DNA of 7,869 nt. Origin: Paracoccaceae bacterium (GTDB lineage: Bacteria; Pseudomonadota; Alphaproteobacteria; Rhodobacterales; Rhodobacteraceae). A program made the translations under genes and the position numbers. Below the pieces are notes generated by a model. It had not been told where the DNA came from, ran no database searches, and saw nothing but the letters and a program-made list of their open reading frames with translations. How positions within the stretch are numbered: the first letter of the stretch is position 1; each line of letters begins with the position of its first letter. The stretch is from contig NVQY01000104.1 in assembly GCA_002400675.1 (NCBI GenBank), forward strand, positions 1-7,869, read 5' to 3'. Positions 1 to 6,051 of this stretch are shown one piece after another.

Positions 1-243
1 GACGGTGATCTCGATCTGGCTGACTGATCGTTTGCGGGTGCTCAGCACGCCGAGATAATGCGAATCGCGCTCCTCGATGGTTTCGGCCAGCTCCAGAAAG
101 CGCAACGGGTTGAGCCCGTCGGCCGGGTAGCCGGAAATTGGCGATCGCACCCCGCCGATGGTCGGGGCGGAGACTTCCTTTTGCAAGGTGGAACGCTGGA
201 TGGGTCGATTCCACTGATCGACAAGTTGGGGGTGCTTAGCCAT
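1..243 (-). CDS. Mu gp29-like portal protein (DUF935), N-terminal 81 residues
   Basis: This is the start of a portal protein, the dodecameric ring at the capsid vertex through which DNA is packaged and ejected. Only the first 81 codons are present; the frame runs open off the left edge. The N-terminal segment with NPLRFLELAETIEERDSHYLGVLSTRK, in particular the EERDxHYxxVLxTRK stretch near residues 57-70, is typical of DUF935/Mu gp29 proteins. The ATG at 243-241 is preceded by a good GAGGAA ribosome site and overlaps the end of the upstream small gene by 8 nt. Position directly downstream of the large terminase (with one small gene between) is the usual portal position in Mu-like phages. Family call is confident; full length unknown. 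Confidence 0.85.
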   Translation of the reverse strand, partial: MAKHPQLVDQWNRPIQRSTLQKEVSAPTIGGVRSPISGYPADGLNPLRFLELAETIEERDSHYLGVLSTRKRSVSQIEITV

Positions 244-451
244 TGCCTGTTTCCTCGTCTGAGTGGTGCACTTCATCTTCGTGAAAATACCGAGTGTTGA
301 CCTCTGAACGGTCCCACCATTCCACCAGGATCATCGGACAGGTCATGTTGCGGGCAAAACAAACCCGTTCGACAATACCTGAAATCTCACCCCCCACGAC
401 AACCTGATCGCCGGGTTGAAACAGTGATTTGAATATGCGCTTAACGGCCAT
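236..451 (-). CDS. Small SH3/KOW-like phage protein of unknown function
   Basis: A 71-residue protein starting at the ATG at 451-449. The start is chosen because it forms a TGATG overlap with the terminase stop and follows a GAGGGGGG ribosome site at suitable spacing; an upstream in-frame start would run 14 codons into the terminase gene. The sequence has a PGDxVxxGGEISGIVERV opening and an ILVEWWDRSEVNTRYFHEDEV close, the pattern of small beta-barrel proteins seen in many phages (xxGDxV...G.V......Y.V.WWDG....W....EV). I do not recognise a named family and assign no function. In Mu itself genes 28 and 29 are adjacent, so this is an extra gene in the packaging block. It ends with TAA inside the portal start region. 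A DNA- or protein-binding accessory role is only a guess. Confidence 0.7.
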   Translation of the reverse strand: MAVKRIFKSLFQPGDQVVVGGEISGIVERVCFARNMTCPMILVEWWDRSEVNTRYFHEDEVHHSDEETGNG

Positions 452-1929
452 CAAATCCCCCCTCGCAACCGCGTGCCCAGCGGGCTGCGCCACCAGCCAC
501 CGCCACTTTCGGGGCCGTCTGCTGCCTCAGCCGTGTCGCCGATAACGGCGTCAAAGCGATCATCAGAACTCACCGGGCGATAATCATATTCCTGATACCC
601 ACTCCCAGCGGCTGACACCGCCATCGCCCCGGCCCAGAACCGGTCGGCGTGCCCGTCGGTGTCGGTATCGGCCACCAGCCGGCGAATGCCGGTCGGGCCG
701 GTGACAGATTTGATCGCGTGCAGGTCGGCGCGCAGTTTCGGATCACCTGCCGGGATCGCCGATTTGCGGTCCTGAAAGCTCTCTTTCAGCGCCGTGGCCA
801 TGTCGAGTTTGGACGCGGCGGTGAACAGGATGCCCTCGACCCGGTCCTGACCATGCGTGGCCTTGGCGTCCTCAACCGGCTTTTCGCCCATGCCGGTCTG
901 GTCCATCCGGCACCGCACCACGCGGTAACGGCGGAACACATCAGCCAGCAGCTCGTCCTGTTTGGCGAATTTGATCCGGCGGCGTGCAATGATCTCGCGG
1001 GTGATCAGGTGATCGCCCACTTGTTCCATCACCCAGATCACAAACAGGCCGTTGCGCGCGGCAATGTCGACACCGACAAAGCAAAGCCCGCCCTGATAGA
1101 GTTCGGGCCTTCCGGCACTTTCATCCTCGCACGACGAGATCAGTTCGTAATCCAGCCAGCTTGAGGCGGCATCCAGCCATTTCAGCTCAAATTCCTGCGC
1201 CCAGGCATCTTCGTCCGACATGCCCTCGCGCAACTCGTCGATATCGACGTCCAGCCCCTGCTTCACCGCCTGGTAGATATCGACATGGTGCTTGGACCAC
1301 CGCGCACTCTCGGCCGTCATCAGCTCGTAGAATTTGTTGCCCTTGCCGTTGGGCGTGGAGATTACCCGAATTTTGTGGCCACCGCGCGCCGCCACCGGGA
1401 ACGCAGATCCCCAAATGCGCCGGCTATCGGCGTGAAAGGCAAATTCGTCAAACAGCATATTGCCGCCAAAGCCGCGCGCCGCGTCCGGGCTGGCAGAGAT
1501 CGCCGTGACGCGCGACCCACCGGGAAAGCGCACCTCCTGGGCCTTGAACGTGGCCTCGGCCACATCGATCAGATGGGTCTGGCCCATCTGGATCACTTCG
1601 CGCTTGTGCGCGGGAACGTGAAAATCCTCTTCCGAAAACTCAGGCGCGCCTTTGCGGGCGAGCGTGGAATAGGCGGCGTAATAGGCCTGCGTCATCGGTT
1701 TTAACGCGTCTTCAATCGCCTCTTTAGCCGTGCTTTCAGAGCGTGAAAGGATGGTCCAGCGGGTCTTGTGGCCGTTGATCTCGGCCTGAATGCAATCGTC
1801 GACGATTTCACCTGATGCGCCAAAGGTCTTCCCCCCGCGACGCGTGAACATGCCGATCTTGAAGCGTGCCTGGTCACTGAGCCAGGCTTTCTGGTACGGC
1901 AGAAAGGTGATGACGGGGGCGACACTCAC
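451..1929 (-). CDS. Terminase large subunit, Mu gp28-like
   Basis: The packaging motor: an N-terminal ATPase drives DNA through the portal and a C-terminal RNase H-like nuclease cuts it. With the GTG start at 1929-1927 the protein is 492 residues. This start is preferred over the longer in-frame ATG at 1977 because it makes a GTGA overlap with the upstream stop and has GGAGG 8 nt upstream. Visible motifs: adenine-binding LPYQ (10-13), Walker A-like TRRGGKTF (29-36), Walker B MLFDE (158-162), coupling motif STPNG (191-195), and nuclease acidic residues in FVGVDIA (D288), MDQTG (D343) and GHADRFWAGAMA (D429). All catalytic positions look intact. The FKIGMFxRxxGKTF region is typical of the Mu gp28 group. 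In Mu-like phages this enzyme packages headful DNA with flanking host sequence. Confidence 0.95.
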   Translation of the reverse strand: MSVAPVITFLPYQKAWLSDQARFKIGMFTRRGGKTFGASGEIVDDCIQAEINGHKTRWTILSRSESTAKEAIEDALKPMTQAYYAAYSTLARKGAPEFSEEDFHVPAHKREVIQMGQTHLIDVAEATFKAQEVRFPGGSRVTAISASPDAARGFGGNMLFDEFAFHADSRRIWGSAFPVAARGGHKIRVISTPNGKGNKFYELMTAESARWSKHHVDIYQAVKQGLDVDIDELREGMSDEDAWAQEFELKWLDAASSWLDYELISSCEDESAGRPELYQGGLCFVGVDIAARNGLFVIWVMEQVGDHLITREIIARRRIKFAKQDELLADVFRRYRVVRCRMDQTGMGEKPVEDAKATHGQDRVEGILFTAASKLDMATALKESFQDRKSAIPAGDPKLRADLHAIKSVTGPTGIRRLVADTDTDGHADRFWAGAMAVSAAGSGYQEYDYRPVSSDDRFDAVIGDTAEAADGPESGGGWWRSPLGTRLRGGI

Positions 1930-2156
1930 AGACCATCCCTCCGGACATGCCAACCCGCTGAGACCAGACAACGCCAAAACGTTGCCACCTCATCTTCGGT
2001 CATGCGATTGAACCGCCCCTGCGCGGCCTTCCGCCCCTTGGCGCTTTGGCCATCTTTCAGGCCCGCCCCCACAGCTGCCCGGATGGCATGGGCTTTCGTC
2101 GCATAGTCAAAGCCGGTCTTTTTTTCCTGACCGGGGCGGTACCAGTTCCAGGCCAT
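1926..2156 (-). CDS. Small hypothetical protein, 76 residues
   Basis: I do not recognise this protein. It is basic in its centre (KDGQSAKGRKAAQGRFNRM, about residues 34-52) and has an acidic-hydrophobic C-terminal segment (TEDEVATFWRCLVSAGWHVRRDGL), with no signal peptide or membrane segment. The ATG at 2156-2154 follows GGAAGGCGG and lies 1 nt after the preceding stop; its own TGA overlaps the terminase GTG by 4 nt, so the two are probably translationally coupled. It lies where Mu has no gene, between small and large terminase. A DNA-binding packaging accessory would fit the charge and position but there is no motif to prove it. Confidence 0.7.
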   Translation of the reverse strand: MAWNWYRPGQEKKTGFDYATKAHAIRAAVGAGLKDGQSAKGRKAAQGRFNRMTEDEVATFWRCLVSAGWHVRRDGL

Positions 2157-2157
2157 C

Positions 2158-2451
2158 TCACACCGCCTTCCAATAACCGTCGGTCAGCCAGCCATGCCAG
2201 TGGCCAACGTGATTGACGGACGGGATAAGGCTGGCTTCGGTTTGGGAGCCGTTCCAGTTCCAACTGGCACCCGCCCCGGATGGCTTGAAATTCCGGCCAG
2301 CATTCAGCGGGGCGATCAGGCCGCAACCGCAGGGGCAGCAATACCAGAATGCGATTTCACCGTCGTCGTCGGGCTTGCCTGCATAAATGCTGCCTGCCAG
2401 ACGCTTTTCGCGCATCTCGGCCAGATCAGTGAAGTGGATGGCGCGGATCAT
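2158..2451 (-). CDS. DUF6527-like small cysteine-rich protein
   Basis: A 97-residue protein. The ATG at 2451-2449 is chosen over a longer in-frame start at 2574 because it forms an ATGA overlap with the upstream stop and follows a strong GGGAGG site 7 nt away. The core YCCPCGCG (37-44), then SWNWNGSQTEASLIPSV (63-79) and GHWHGWLTDGYW (83-94), resembles the DUF6527 pattern (CGC, a W-rich strand, T-L-x-PS, and a final HWHG-type motif). Four cysteines (38, 39, 41, 43) with His84/His86 could bind a metal. Known context of the family: small proteins in phages and near ubiquitin-like conflict operons; no biochemical role is settled. Here it is embedded in a terminase operon, so an accessory or host-takeover role is possible but unproven. 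Family call is from memory of the pattern. Confidence 0.72.
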   Translation of the reverse strand: MIRAIHFTDLAEMREKRLAGSIYAGKPDDDGEIAFWYCCPCGCGLIAPLNAGRNFKPSGAGASWNWNGSQTEASLIPSVNHVGHWHGWLTDGYWKAV

Positions 2452-2642
2452 TGCCGCACCTCCCGCATACTGATCAGAAACGGCTCGTCTTTCCACCAGG
2501 CAATGGTGCAGCGCATGCCAAGGTGCTCGAAGCGGTGGCGGCGACCAAACAGGAATGCCATGGCCGAACGCCAAAGTGGCCCCTTGCGCCAGTTGTCGTC
2601 ACCGGCCATCACGGCATACCCGTACGCATAGTCATCCATCAC
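2448..2642 (-). CDS. Small hypothetical protein, 64 residues
   Basis: I do not recognise this protein. It has an acidic, aromatic N-terminus (MMDDYAYGYAVMAGDDNW), a basic middle (FGRRHRFEHLG, about 32-42) and TIAWWKDEPFLI near the end, with no clear membrane segment. Two starts are possible: GTG at 2642-2640, making a GTGA overlap with the small terminase stop, or the adjacent ATG at 2639-2637, making a TGATG overlap. The ribosome site is weak, so translation is probably coupled to the upstream gene. Its TGA overlaps the start of the DUF6527-like gene by 4 nt. Support for being real is mainly the perfect packing between coupled genes. Confidence 0.65.
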   Translation of the reverse strand: MMDDYAYGYAVMAGDDNWRKGPLWRSAMAFLFGRRHRFEHLGMRCTIAWWKDEPFLISMREVRQ

Positions 2643-3202
2643 GCAAACCCCATGATTTCACGGGCGCGCTGCGCGGCGTCCTGCTCCACATCACCAGCCT
2701 CGACCGCGGCGTCCAGTTTCTGCGCCATTGCGTCGCGCTCTGACTGGATAATGCGCGCGCGATCTTCCTCCAGAACCTTTTCGCGGATGCCGGAACTGGC
2801 CATGATATCCTTGAGCATCTTGCCGATGAAGTGTAGCTCGCGCGGATCGATATCGTCACCTTCGCGCATCATCTGCGCTTGCATGGATTTGAACGCCAGC
2901 GTGGTGACCATCTGGAACAGGACGTTGTGGCGCTGCGCCTCTTCCTCCAGACCGTTCTCGTTCATCCAATCCGCCGCCCAGGCGCTGGCTTCATCCTGGT
3001 ATTTGACAAACTCGGAATATTCCTGCCCGTAAGCATGCAAGGCACTTTTGCCGATCCTGAGTTCCAGCCCTTCCTCTTCCAGGCGAAAGTTCAGCGCTTC
3101 GGACAGGGCAATATAGTCACCAAAGCCACGCGCCTTTAACTCTTCCTGAAGCCACTTGCGCAGCTCTTCGGGCATCAAATCGACCTTGCGGGGCGGCGGC
3201 AT
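2639..3202 (-). CDS. Terminase small subunit, Mu gp27-like (DUF3486)
   Basis: A 187-residue protein with the classic DUF3486 opening: RKVDLMPEELRKWLQEELKARGFGDYIALSEALN followed by IGKSALHAYGQ (about residues 50-60). In this family the N-terminal part is a helix-turn-helix that recognises phage DNA, and the rest is long, charged helix (about 60-170) that forms the oligomer contacting the large subunit. The ATG at 3202-3200 follows GAGGG at 8 nt and is 3 nt after the gp26-like stop. In Mu this gene (27) directly precedes the large terminase (28); here three small genes lie in between. The C-terminus (AREIMGFA) is intact and no frame problem is seen. Confidence 0.9.
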   Translation of the reverse strand: MPPPRKVDLMPEELRKWLQEELKARGFGDYIALSEALNFRLEEEGLELRIGKSALHAYGQEYSEFVKYQDEASAWAADWMNENGLEEEAQRHNVLFQMVTTLAFKSMQAQMMREGDDIDPRELHFIGKMLKDIMASSGIREKVLEEDRARIIQSERDAMAQKLDAAVEAGDVEQDAAQRAREIMGFA

Positions 3203-3205
3203 CGC

Positions 3206-3502
3206 TCAGGCCCTCGGGCCGGGGCGCTGGATGTCGGGATGCGTGGCAATGCCACGGGCGATCTCGACACCGCGCCGGGTGGCTTCCGCAACTATGAAAT
3301 CCACGCGGTCTTCATAGCTGATAAACCCGTTCTCTTTCAGCCAGGCGAGTTCGGTGACCACCTGGTCGCGGCTGGACGTTACACCAACGCCATCCAGCAC
3401 ATCGACCAGAATTGACGCGTTTGAGGTGTAATCCATGCAGCCTTCAAGGTGACGCAGGATCGCCAGCCGACGATGGCGGCGCAAGGTTTCGGCATAGCTC
3501 AT
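3206..3502 (-). CDS. Mu gp26-like small winged-helix phage protein (VpaChn25_0724-type)
   Basis: A 98-residue protein in the gp26 position. The sequence LRRHRRLAILRHLEGCMDYTSNASILVDVLDGVGVTSSRDQVVTELAWLKENGFISYED (6-64) reads as a winged-helix fold: helix 1 with 'RLAILRHLE', a recognition region with 'SRDQVVTELAWLKENG', then a wing. The closing part VAEATRRGVEIARGIATHPDIQRP matches the family, where such proteins are often annotated as ArsR-like. Its role in Mu-like phages is unknown; location in the packaging/head operon suggests an assembly or packaging role rather than general transcription control. The ATG at 3502 overlaps the gp25-like stop by 1 nt (TAATG) behind GAGGG. Confidence 0.82.
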   Translation of the reverse strand: MSYAETLRRHRRLAILRHLEGCMDYTSNASILVDVLDGVGVTSSRDQVVTELAWLKENGFISYEDRVDFIVAEATRRGVEIARGIATHPDIQRPGPRA

Positions 3503-3831
3503 TATTTGTCCCTCAGATAATCTTCGTGGCGCGCGCTGACTGATTCCTGGCGCGCAAGGCTGTCGGCCACCGCCTTCATATTGGCCCGCATCGCCTTCAT
3601 GTCGCCGCCCATCTCGGACATCGTCATTTGCAACTCGTGGATGTCGTCGCGGCCCGGCATGGCGGCGACACTTTGCTTGAGGGCGGCAATATCCAGATCG
3701 AAACTATCCATTCGCTTGCGCCCGTCATGGAACCGTTCGTCGACGACCTGGCGGCGGGTGCGATACCAGACGAATGCCAGCGTCAGGAGATTGAGCAACA
3801 GGGCGGCTGTGATGGTAAGATCAAACTGCAT
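3502..3831 (-). CDS. Mu gp25-like membrane-anchored coiled-coil protein (DUF2730)
   Basis: A 109-residue protein with one N-terminal membrane segment (about residues 5-24, LTITAALLLNLLTLAFVWY) followed by a basic patch (RTRRQ) and a long helical, heptad-like region (about 30-105, with DSFDLDIAALKQSVA and MSEMGGDMKAMRANMKAVADSLA). Length, topology and position just before gp26 match DUF2730/Mu gp25. The topology resembles an inner-membrane spanin (Rz-like), and its place just after the endolysin, holin and exported protein makes a lysis role possible; the family itself is uncharacterised. The ATG at 3831-3829 overlaps the upstream TGA by 1 nt (TGATG), and the ribosome site is weak, so coupling is likely. 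Confidence 0.82.
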   Translation of the reverse strand: MQFDLTITAALLLNLLTLAFVWYRTRRQVVDERFHDGRKRMDSFDLDIAALKQSVAAMPGRDDIHELQMTMSEMGGDMKAMRANMKAVADSLARQESVSARHEDYLRDK

Positions 3832-4160
3832 CAGATATCATCGCCCTTCGCGGCAGGTTCGCCATCCAGCGCTTCGAAATCCGTCCCCGCCGCAATCAGG
3901 CAGGTAATTCCGGCAGGGGTTGTAACAACTATCGTCCAGGTGCCGCCCCCCGCAGCGGCCAGCACTTCGACCACAGCGCCGTTTAATCCCAACGCGATCA
4001 TCCGGGGGGTTTCACCGTATTTCCCCTGAAGCTTTTCCATGACCATTTCACGCGGCGCACAGTTGCGAGTGCCTTGCGCTTGGGCCTGACCCAACAGCGC
4101 CACCCAGATGGCCAGCGCGATCAGAGCGACCAACGCCCAAGCCTTTTGCACCGAAGTCAT
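3831..4160 (-). CDS. Small exported protein of the lysis cassette
   Basis: A 109-residue protein with a clear Sec-type signal peptide: Lys6, then a hydrophobic core (7-23), then an AQA-type cleavage site near residues 26-28. The mature part is about 80 residues with two cysteines (Cys34 and Cys87) that could form one disulfide in the periplasm, a helix (REMVMEKLQGKYGE) and two beta-rich stretches (AVVEVLAAAGGGTWTIVVTT, GITCLIAAG). The start at 4160 is chosen from the ATGA overlap with the holin stop and an upstream GGTGG; a longer in-frame start would overlap the holin extensively and hide the signal peptide. No lipobox is seen, so it is not an obvious outer-membrane spanin. Function is unknown; location suggests lysis or an envelope/superinfection role. 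Confidence 0.78.
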   Translation of the reverse strand: MTSVQKAWALVALIALAIWVALLGQAQAQGTRNCAPREMVMEKLQGKYGETPRMIALGLNGAVVEVLAAAGGGTWTIVVTTPAGITCLIAAGTDFEALDGEPAAKGDDI

Positions 4161-4681
4161 GGGGCACCACCTTTCAGATTGGCAATGATCGTATCTTTGC
4201 TTTTTGAGCCGGTGGACGATCCGAAGAAGTAGTTGCCGACCTGTGTTGTCATCGCCCCCAGCGCGCCGACCATGATCAGCAGGACCTCGCTGCCGGTGTC
4301 CGGCAGGCCGAACTGGAATATCCATGCCAACACGCCGAAGAAGCCCAGAATGATCGCCAACCCAAGCACCGAGGGTGTCCAGTCCGCCATTCTCACCTGC
4401 CGCTCACGCGCGCTGTTGCGATCGTCGGCGGCAATGCGCTCCAGATCGACCTGCGCTTCGGCCATATTGGACTTGAACCTGACATCCAATTCCTTGAGCT
4501 TGACCAGATCGGGACCGGAGGCGTTGGCGATTGCCATTTCGACATCGTTGATTCCTGCGTCCGGGTTACCCAGCAACTCACCGGCGATTGCGCGCGTGGC
4601 CATGCCGGCCAGCGGCCCGCCCAACGCAGCTGCCAGCGCGGGCGCAACGGTCGCAATGATCTCTTTGAAATTGATCTTCAT
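4157..4681 (-). CDS. Holin of the GTA/3TM family
   Basis: A 174-residue protein resembling the 'holin of 3TMs, for gene-transfer release' family. Holins form inner-membrane lesions that let the endolysin reach the cell wall. Seen: a glycine/alanine-rich hydrophobic N-terminal stretch (8-34), an amphipathic charged helix (about 57-100, ending ERQVRMADWTPS), then two membrane segments (104-124 and 132-153) and the conserved tail YFFGSSTGSKSKDTII (151-166). The ATG at 4681 follows a strong AGGAGG and forms an ATGA overlap with the endolysin stop. The order endolysin-holin with coupling supports the lysis role. This family is also used by Rhodobacter capsulatus-type gene transfer agents, which suits an alphaproteobacterial host. 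Confidence 0.86.
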   Translation of the reverse strand: MKINFKEIIATVAPALAAALGGPLAGMATRAIAGELLGNPDAGINDVEMAIANASGPDLVKLKELDVRFKSNMAEAQVDLERIAADDRNSARERQVRMADWTPSVLGLAIILGFFGVLAWIFQFGLPDTGSEVLLIMVGALGAMTTQVGNYFFGSSTGSKSKDTIIANLKGGAP

Positions 4682-5556
4682 CGTGTCTCTGCCTCCTGAA
4701 AAGAAATGGCGGCGGCGTAACCGGAAACAATCCAGCCCTCTTGGCCGCCGTAAAGGACGCTCAACCACCTGCGCCCCTGAAACTCACCCTCGCGCAATAC
4801 CGGCACGACGGTGCCGTCCGGTATCGTCGCGATGACATTCGGATTGAAACTGGGCCAGCGGCGGAAATTCAGCACGTCGCCGGGGACATCGATCTGCACC
4901 ATTTCGCCAGCACCCACGACAACGGAGGCCAACTCCACCTGTTCATCGACCGGATCTTCGCGACCAAAAGTCAGTGAGCGAACCTGTTCCAGCGGGAACA
5001 GCGGATTGGTGTCGACTTTGCGCCCCGGCGAAATATACCAGTGCGTGGTGATGCCCTTGAGCGTATCGACGCCGTCGAAAAGACTTTGCAGCAGATCGAT
5101 AAGCGCGCCGATCTGCGCCTCGGCGTATGGCATCCACAGCCCGCCGCCTTGCTCGGGCGTCTCAGCCCATTCGATGCCGTATTCTTCTAGATCAAACAGC
5201 ACGCCATACCAGGCGCGCGCCTTGTCGCCCGCACCCGACGTCATCCGCCCCGGATTGACAATTTCGACGCCGATGGAAAACCCGTTGCACCCTGACCGCC
5301 CGTGATAGTTGGACCGACCGGCATGATTTGCGCGCCGGTCAACCGGCACCTGCTGGACGACCGTGCCATCGCGCTCGATTACGAAATGCACCGAGACCTT
5401 GCGGGAATTGTCGCGCAGGTAGTTCGCCGCCGAACCTTTGGTGAGCCGCGAAGCCGTGTCGTGCAGCACAACGATTTCTGGAGTGATTTCGCCGCCGGTC
5501 CAGCGGGCTTTCTGAAACTCAACACCCGGCAGGATGCCATCTTTGAACGCCCGCAT
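4678..5556 (-). CDS. Endolysin: N-acetylmuramoyl-L-alanine amidase with C-terminal SH3 domain
   Basis: A 292-residue zinc amidase (Amidase_2/PGRP fold) that cuts the bond between MurNAc and L-Ala in peptidoglycan. By comparison with the AmpD/T7 lysozyme group the zinc ligands are His32 (VVLHDTAS), His172 and Asp182 (THWYISPGRKVDTNPLF, with the correct 10-residue spacing); Lys180 and Glu98 (SIGVEI) fit the catalytic positions. Residues about 225-288 form a bacterial SH3 domain (VLNFRRWPSFNPNVIATIPDGTVV ... GQEGWIVSGY), probably for wall binding. There is no signal peptide, so release should depend on the holin encoded next. The ATG at 5556 follows AGGGG at 7 nt; the in-frame ATG at 5631 lies inside the probable promoter region and is less likely. 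First gene after the 93-bp gap. Confidence 0.92.
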   Translation of the reverse strand: MRAFKDGILPGVEFQKARWTGGEITPEIVVLHDTASRLTKGSAANYLRDNSRKVSVHFVIERDGTVVQQVPVDRRANHAGRSNYHGRSGCNGFSIGVEIVNPGRMTSGAGDKARAWYGVLFDLEEYGIEWAETPEQGGGLWMPYAEAQIGALIDLLQSLFDGVDTLKGITTHWYISPGRKVDTNPLFPLEQVRSLTFGREDPVDEQVELASVVVGAGEMVQIDVPGDVLNFRRWPSFNPNVIATIPDGTVVPVLREGEFQGRRWLSVLYGGQEGWIVSGYAAAISFQEAETR

Positions 5557-5649
5557 ATCACACCCCTGTTTTTCAAGAAAATCTACCTGATCAGGATGGG
5601 GGAATTCGGCGCGCCGATCAGCCCACAACAAGTTGCGGGTCTGGCGGTC
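5557..5649 (-). promoter_or_regulatory. Candidate Mor-activated lysis/late promoter region
   Basis: This 93-bp gap between the Mor-like gene and the endolysin is the only sizeable non-coding DNA in a window of overlapping genes. It contains two perfect palindromes: CCTGATCAGG (5586-5595) and TCGGCGCGCCGA (5606-5617), with centres 21 bp apart, two helical turns. A possible minus-strand -10 element TAGATT (5585-5580) has no good -35 at 17 bp, as expected for an activator-dependent promoter. With that -10 the GC-rich palindrome would lie near -33 to -44, close to where Mor binds in Mu. The palindromes are seen directly; the promoter and operator role is inference from position. It has no U-tract and is not a convincing terminator. 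Confidence 0.45.
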
Positions 5650-6051
5650 TCAGAACAGGGAAAGCTGGGCAGGATCGTCAGAATTATCCGGGCGCGGATT
5701 TGGACCCGTTCCCATCTGCAACAGCCATTTGCGCACTGCGACGTCCGTCACGTGCAGTTTGCGGGCAATTTCTGCTTTAGGCAATCCCTTGAAATGCAAC
5801 GCCGCAACCAGCCACTTCCGCGCCGTTGGCACCCGGCGCGGAAGACGCCCGGAAATTCTGGCAAGAGCGATGGCTTTCTTGCGTCCAACCAGCCGGGCAA
5901 CTCTTGATTGCGCCGTTGGAGCCGTGGAGAAACTGATCTCGGCACCACCAAACGTCAGCAGGAATTCGATTGCCCCATCCACACCCAGGACCTCGACATA
6001 AGGCTCCACCTGGGCGGTGGGTTTTGGAGCGAGGGTGGCGGGGTCAGTCAT
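5650..6051 (-). CDS. mor: Mor-family transcription activator with C-terminal beta-clamp-like motif
   Basis: A 133-residue protein of the Mor/C family, which turns on Mu middle and late promoters by binding an inverted repeat upstream of a weak -10 and contacting RNA polymerase. Seen: the N-terminal helix region YVEVLGVDGAIEFLLTFGGAEISF (18-41), holding the helix and strand that dimerise in Mor, a basic central part (56-80, VGRKKAIALARISGRLPRRVPTARKW), and a helix-turn-helix GLPKAEIARKLHVTDVAVRKWL (89-110). Position after gemA and before lysis genes matches Mu mor. After the HTH comes a Gly/Pro/Asp-rich tail (113-128) ending in QLSLF at the very C-terminus (129-133), matching the consensus QL(S/D)LF beta sliding-clamp binding peptide. 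Mu's own Mor is not known to carry this. No separate C gene follows. The ATG at 6051 overlaps the upstream stop (ATGA); the ribosome site is weak. Confidence 0.82.
   Translation of the reverse strand: MTDPATLAPKPTAQVEPYVEVLGVDGAIEFLLTFGGAEISFSTAPTAQSRVARLVGRKKAIALARISGRLPRRVPTARKWLVAALHFKGLPKAEIARKLHVTDVAVRKWLLQMGTGPNPRPDNSDDPAQLSLF

Noticed and set aside
649..1164. Long plus-strand open frame opposite the terminase gene
   Set aside because: It is antisense to intact terminase motifs, has no phage-like protein pattern and is expected in GC-rich DNA opposite a long gene.
2451..3032. Plus-strand open frame of 193 codons opposite the small terminase
   Set aside because: Composition (Ser/Cys/Arg-rich) is that of a shadow frame, and the opposite strand carries a clear DUF3486 gene.
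4161..4325. Upstream in-frame extension of the exported protein
   Set aside because: It would bury the signal peptide and overlap the holin by 55 codons; the ATGA start at 4160 is far better.
4808..4840. Possible third copy of the junction repeat near 4820
   Set aside because: Only short scattered matches (ggtatcg, gcgatg) inside the endolysin SH3 region; consistent with chance.
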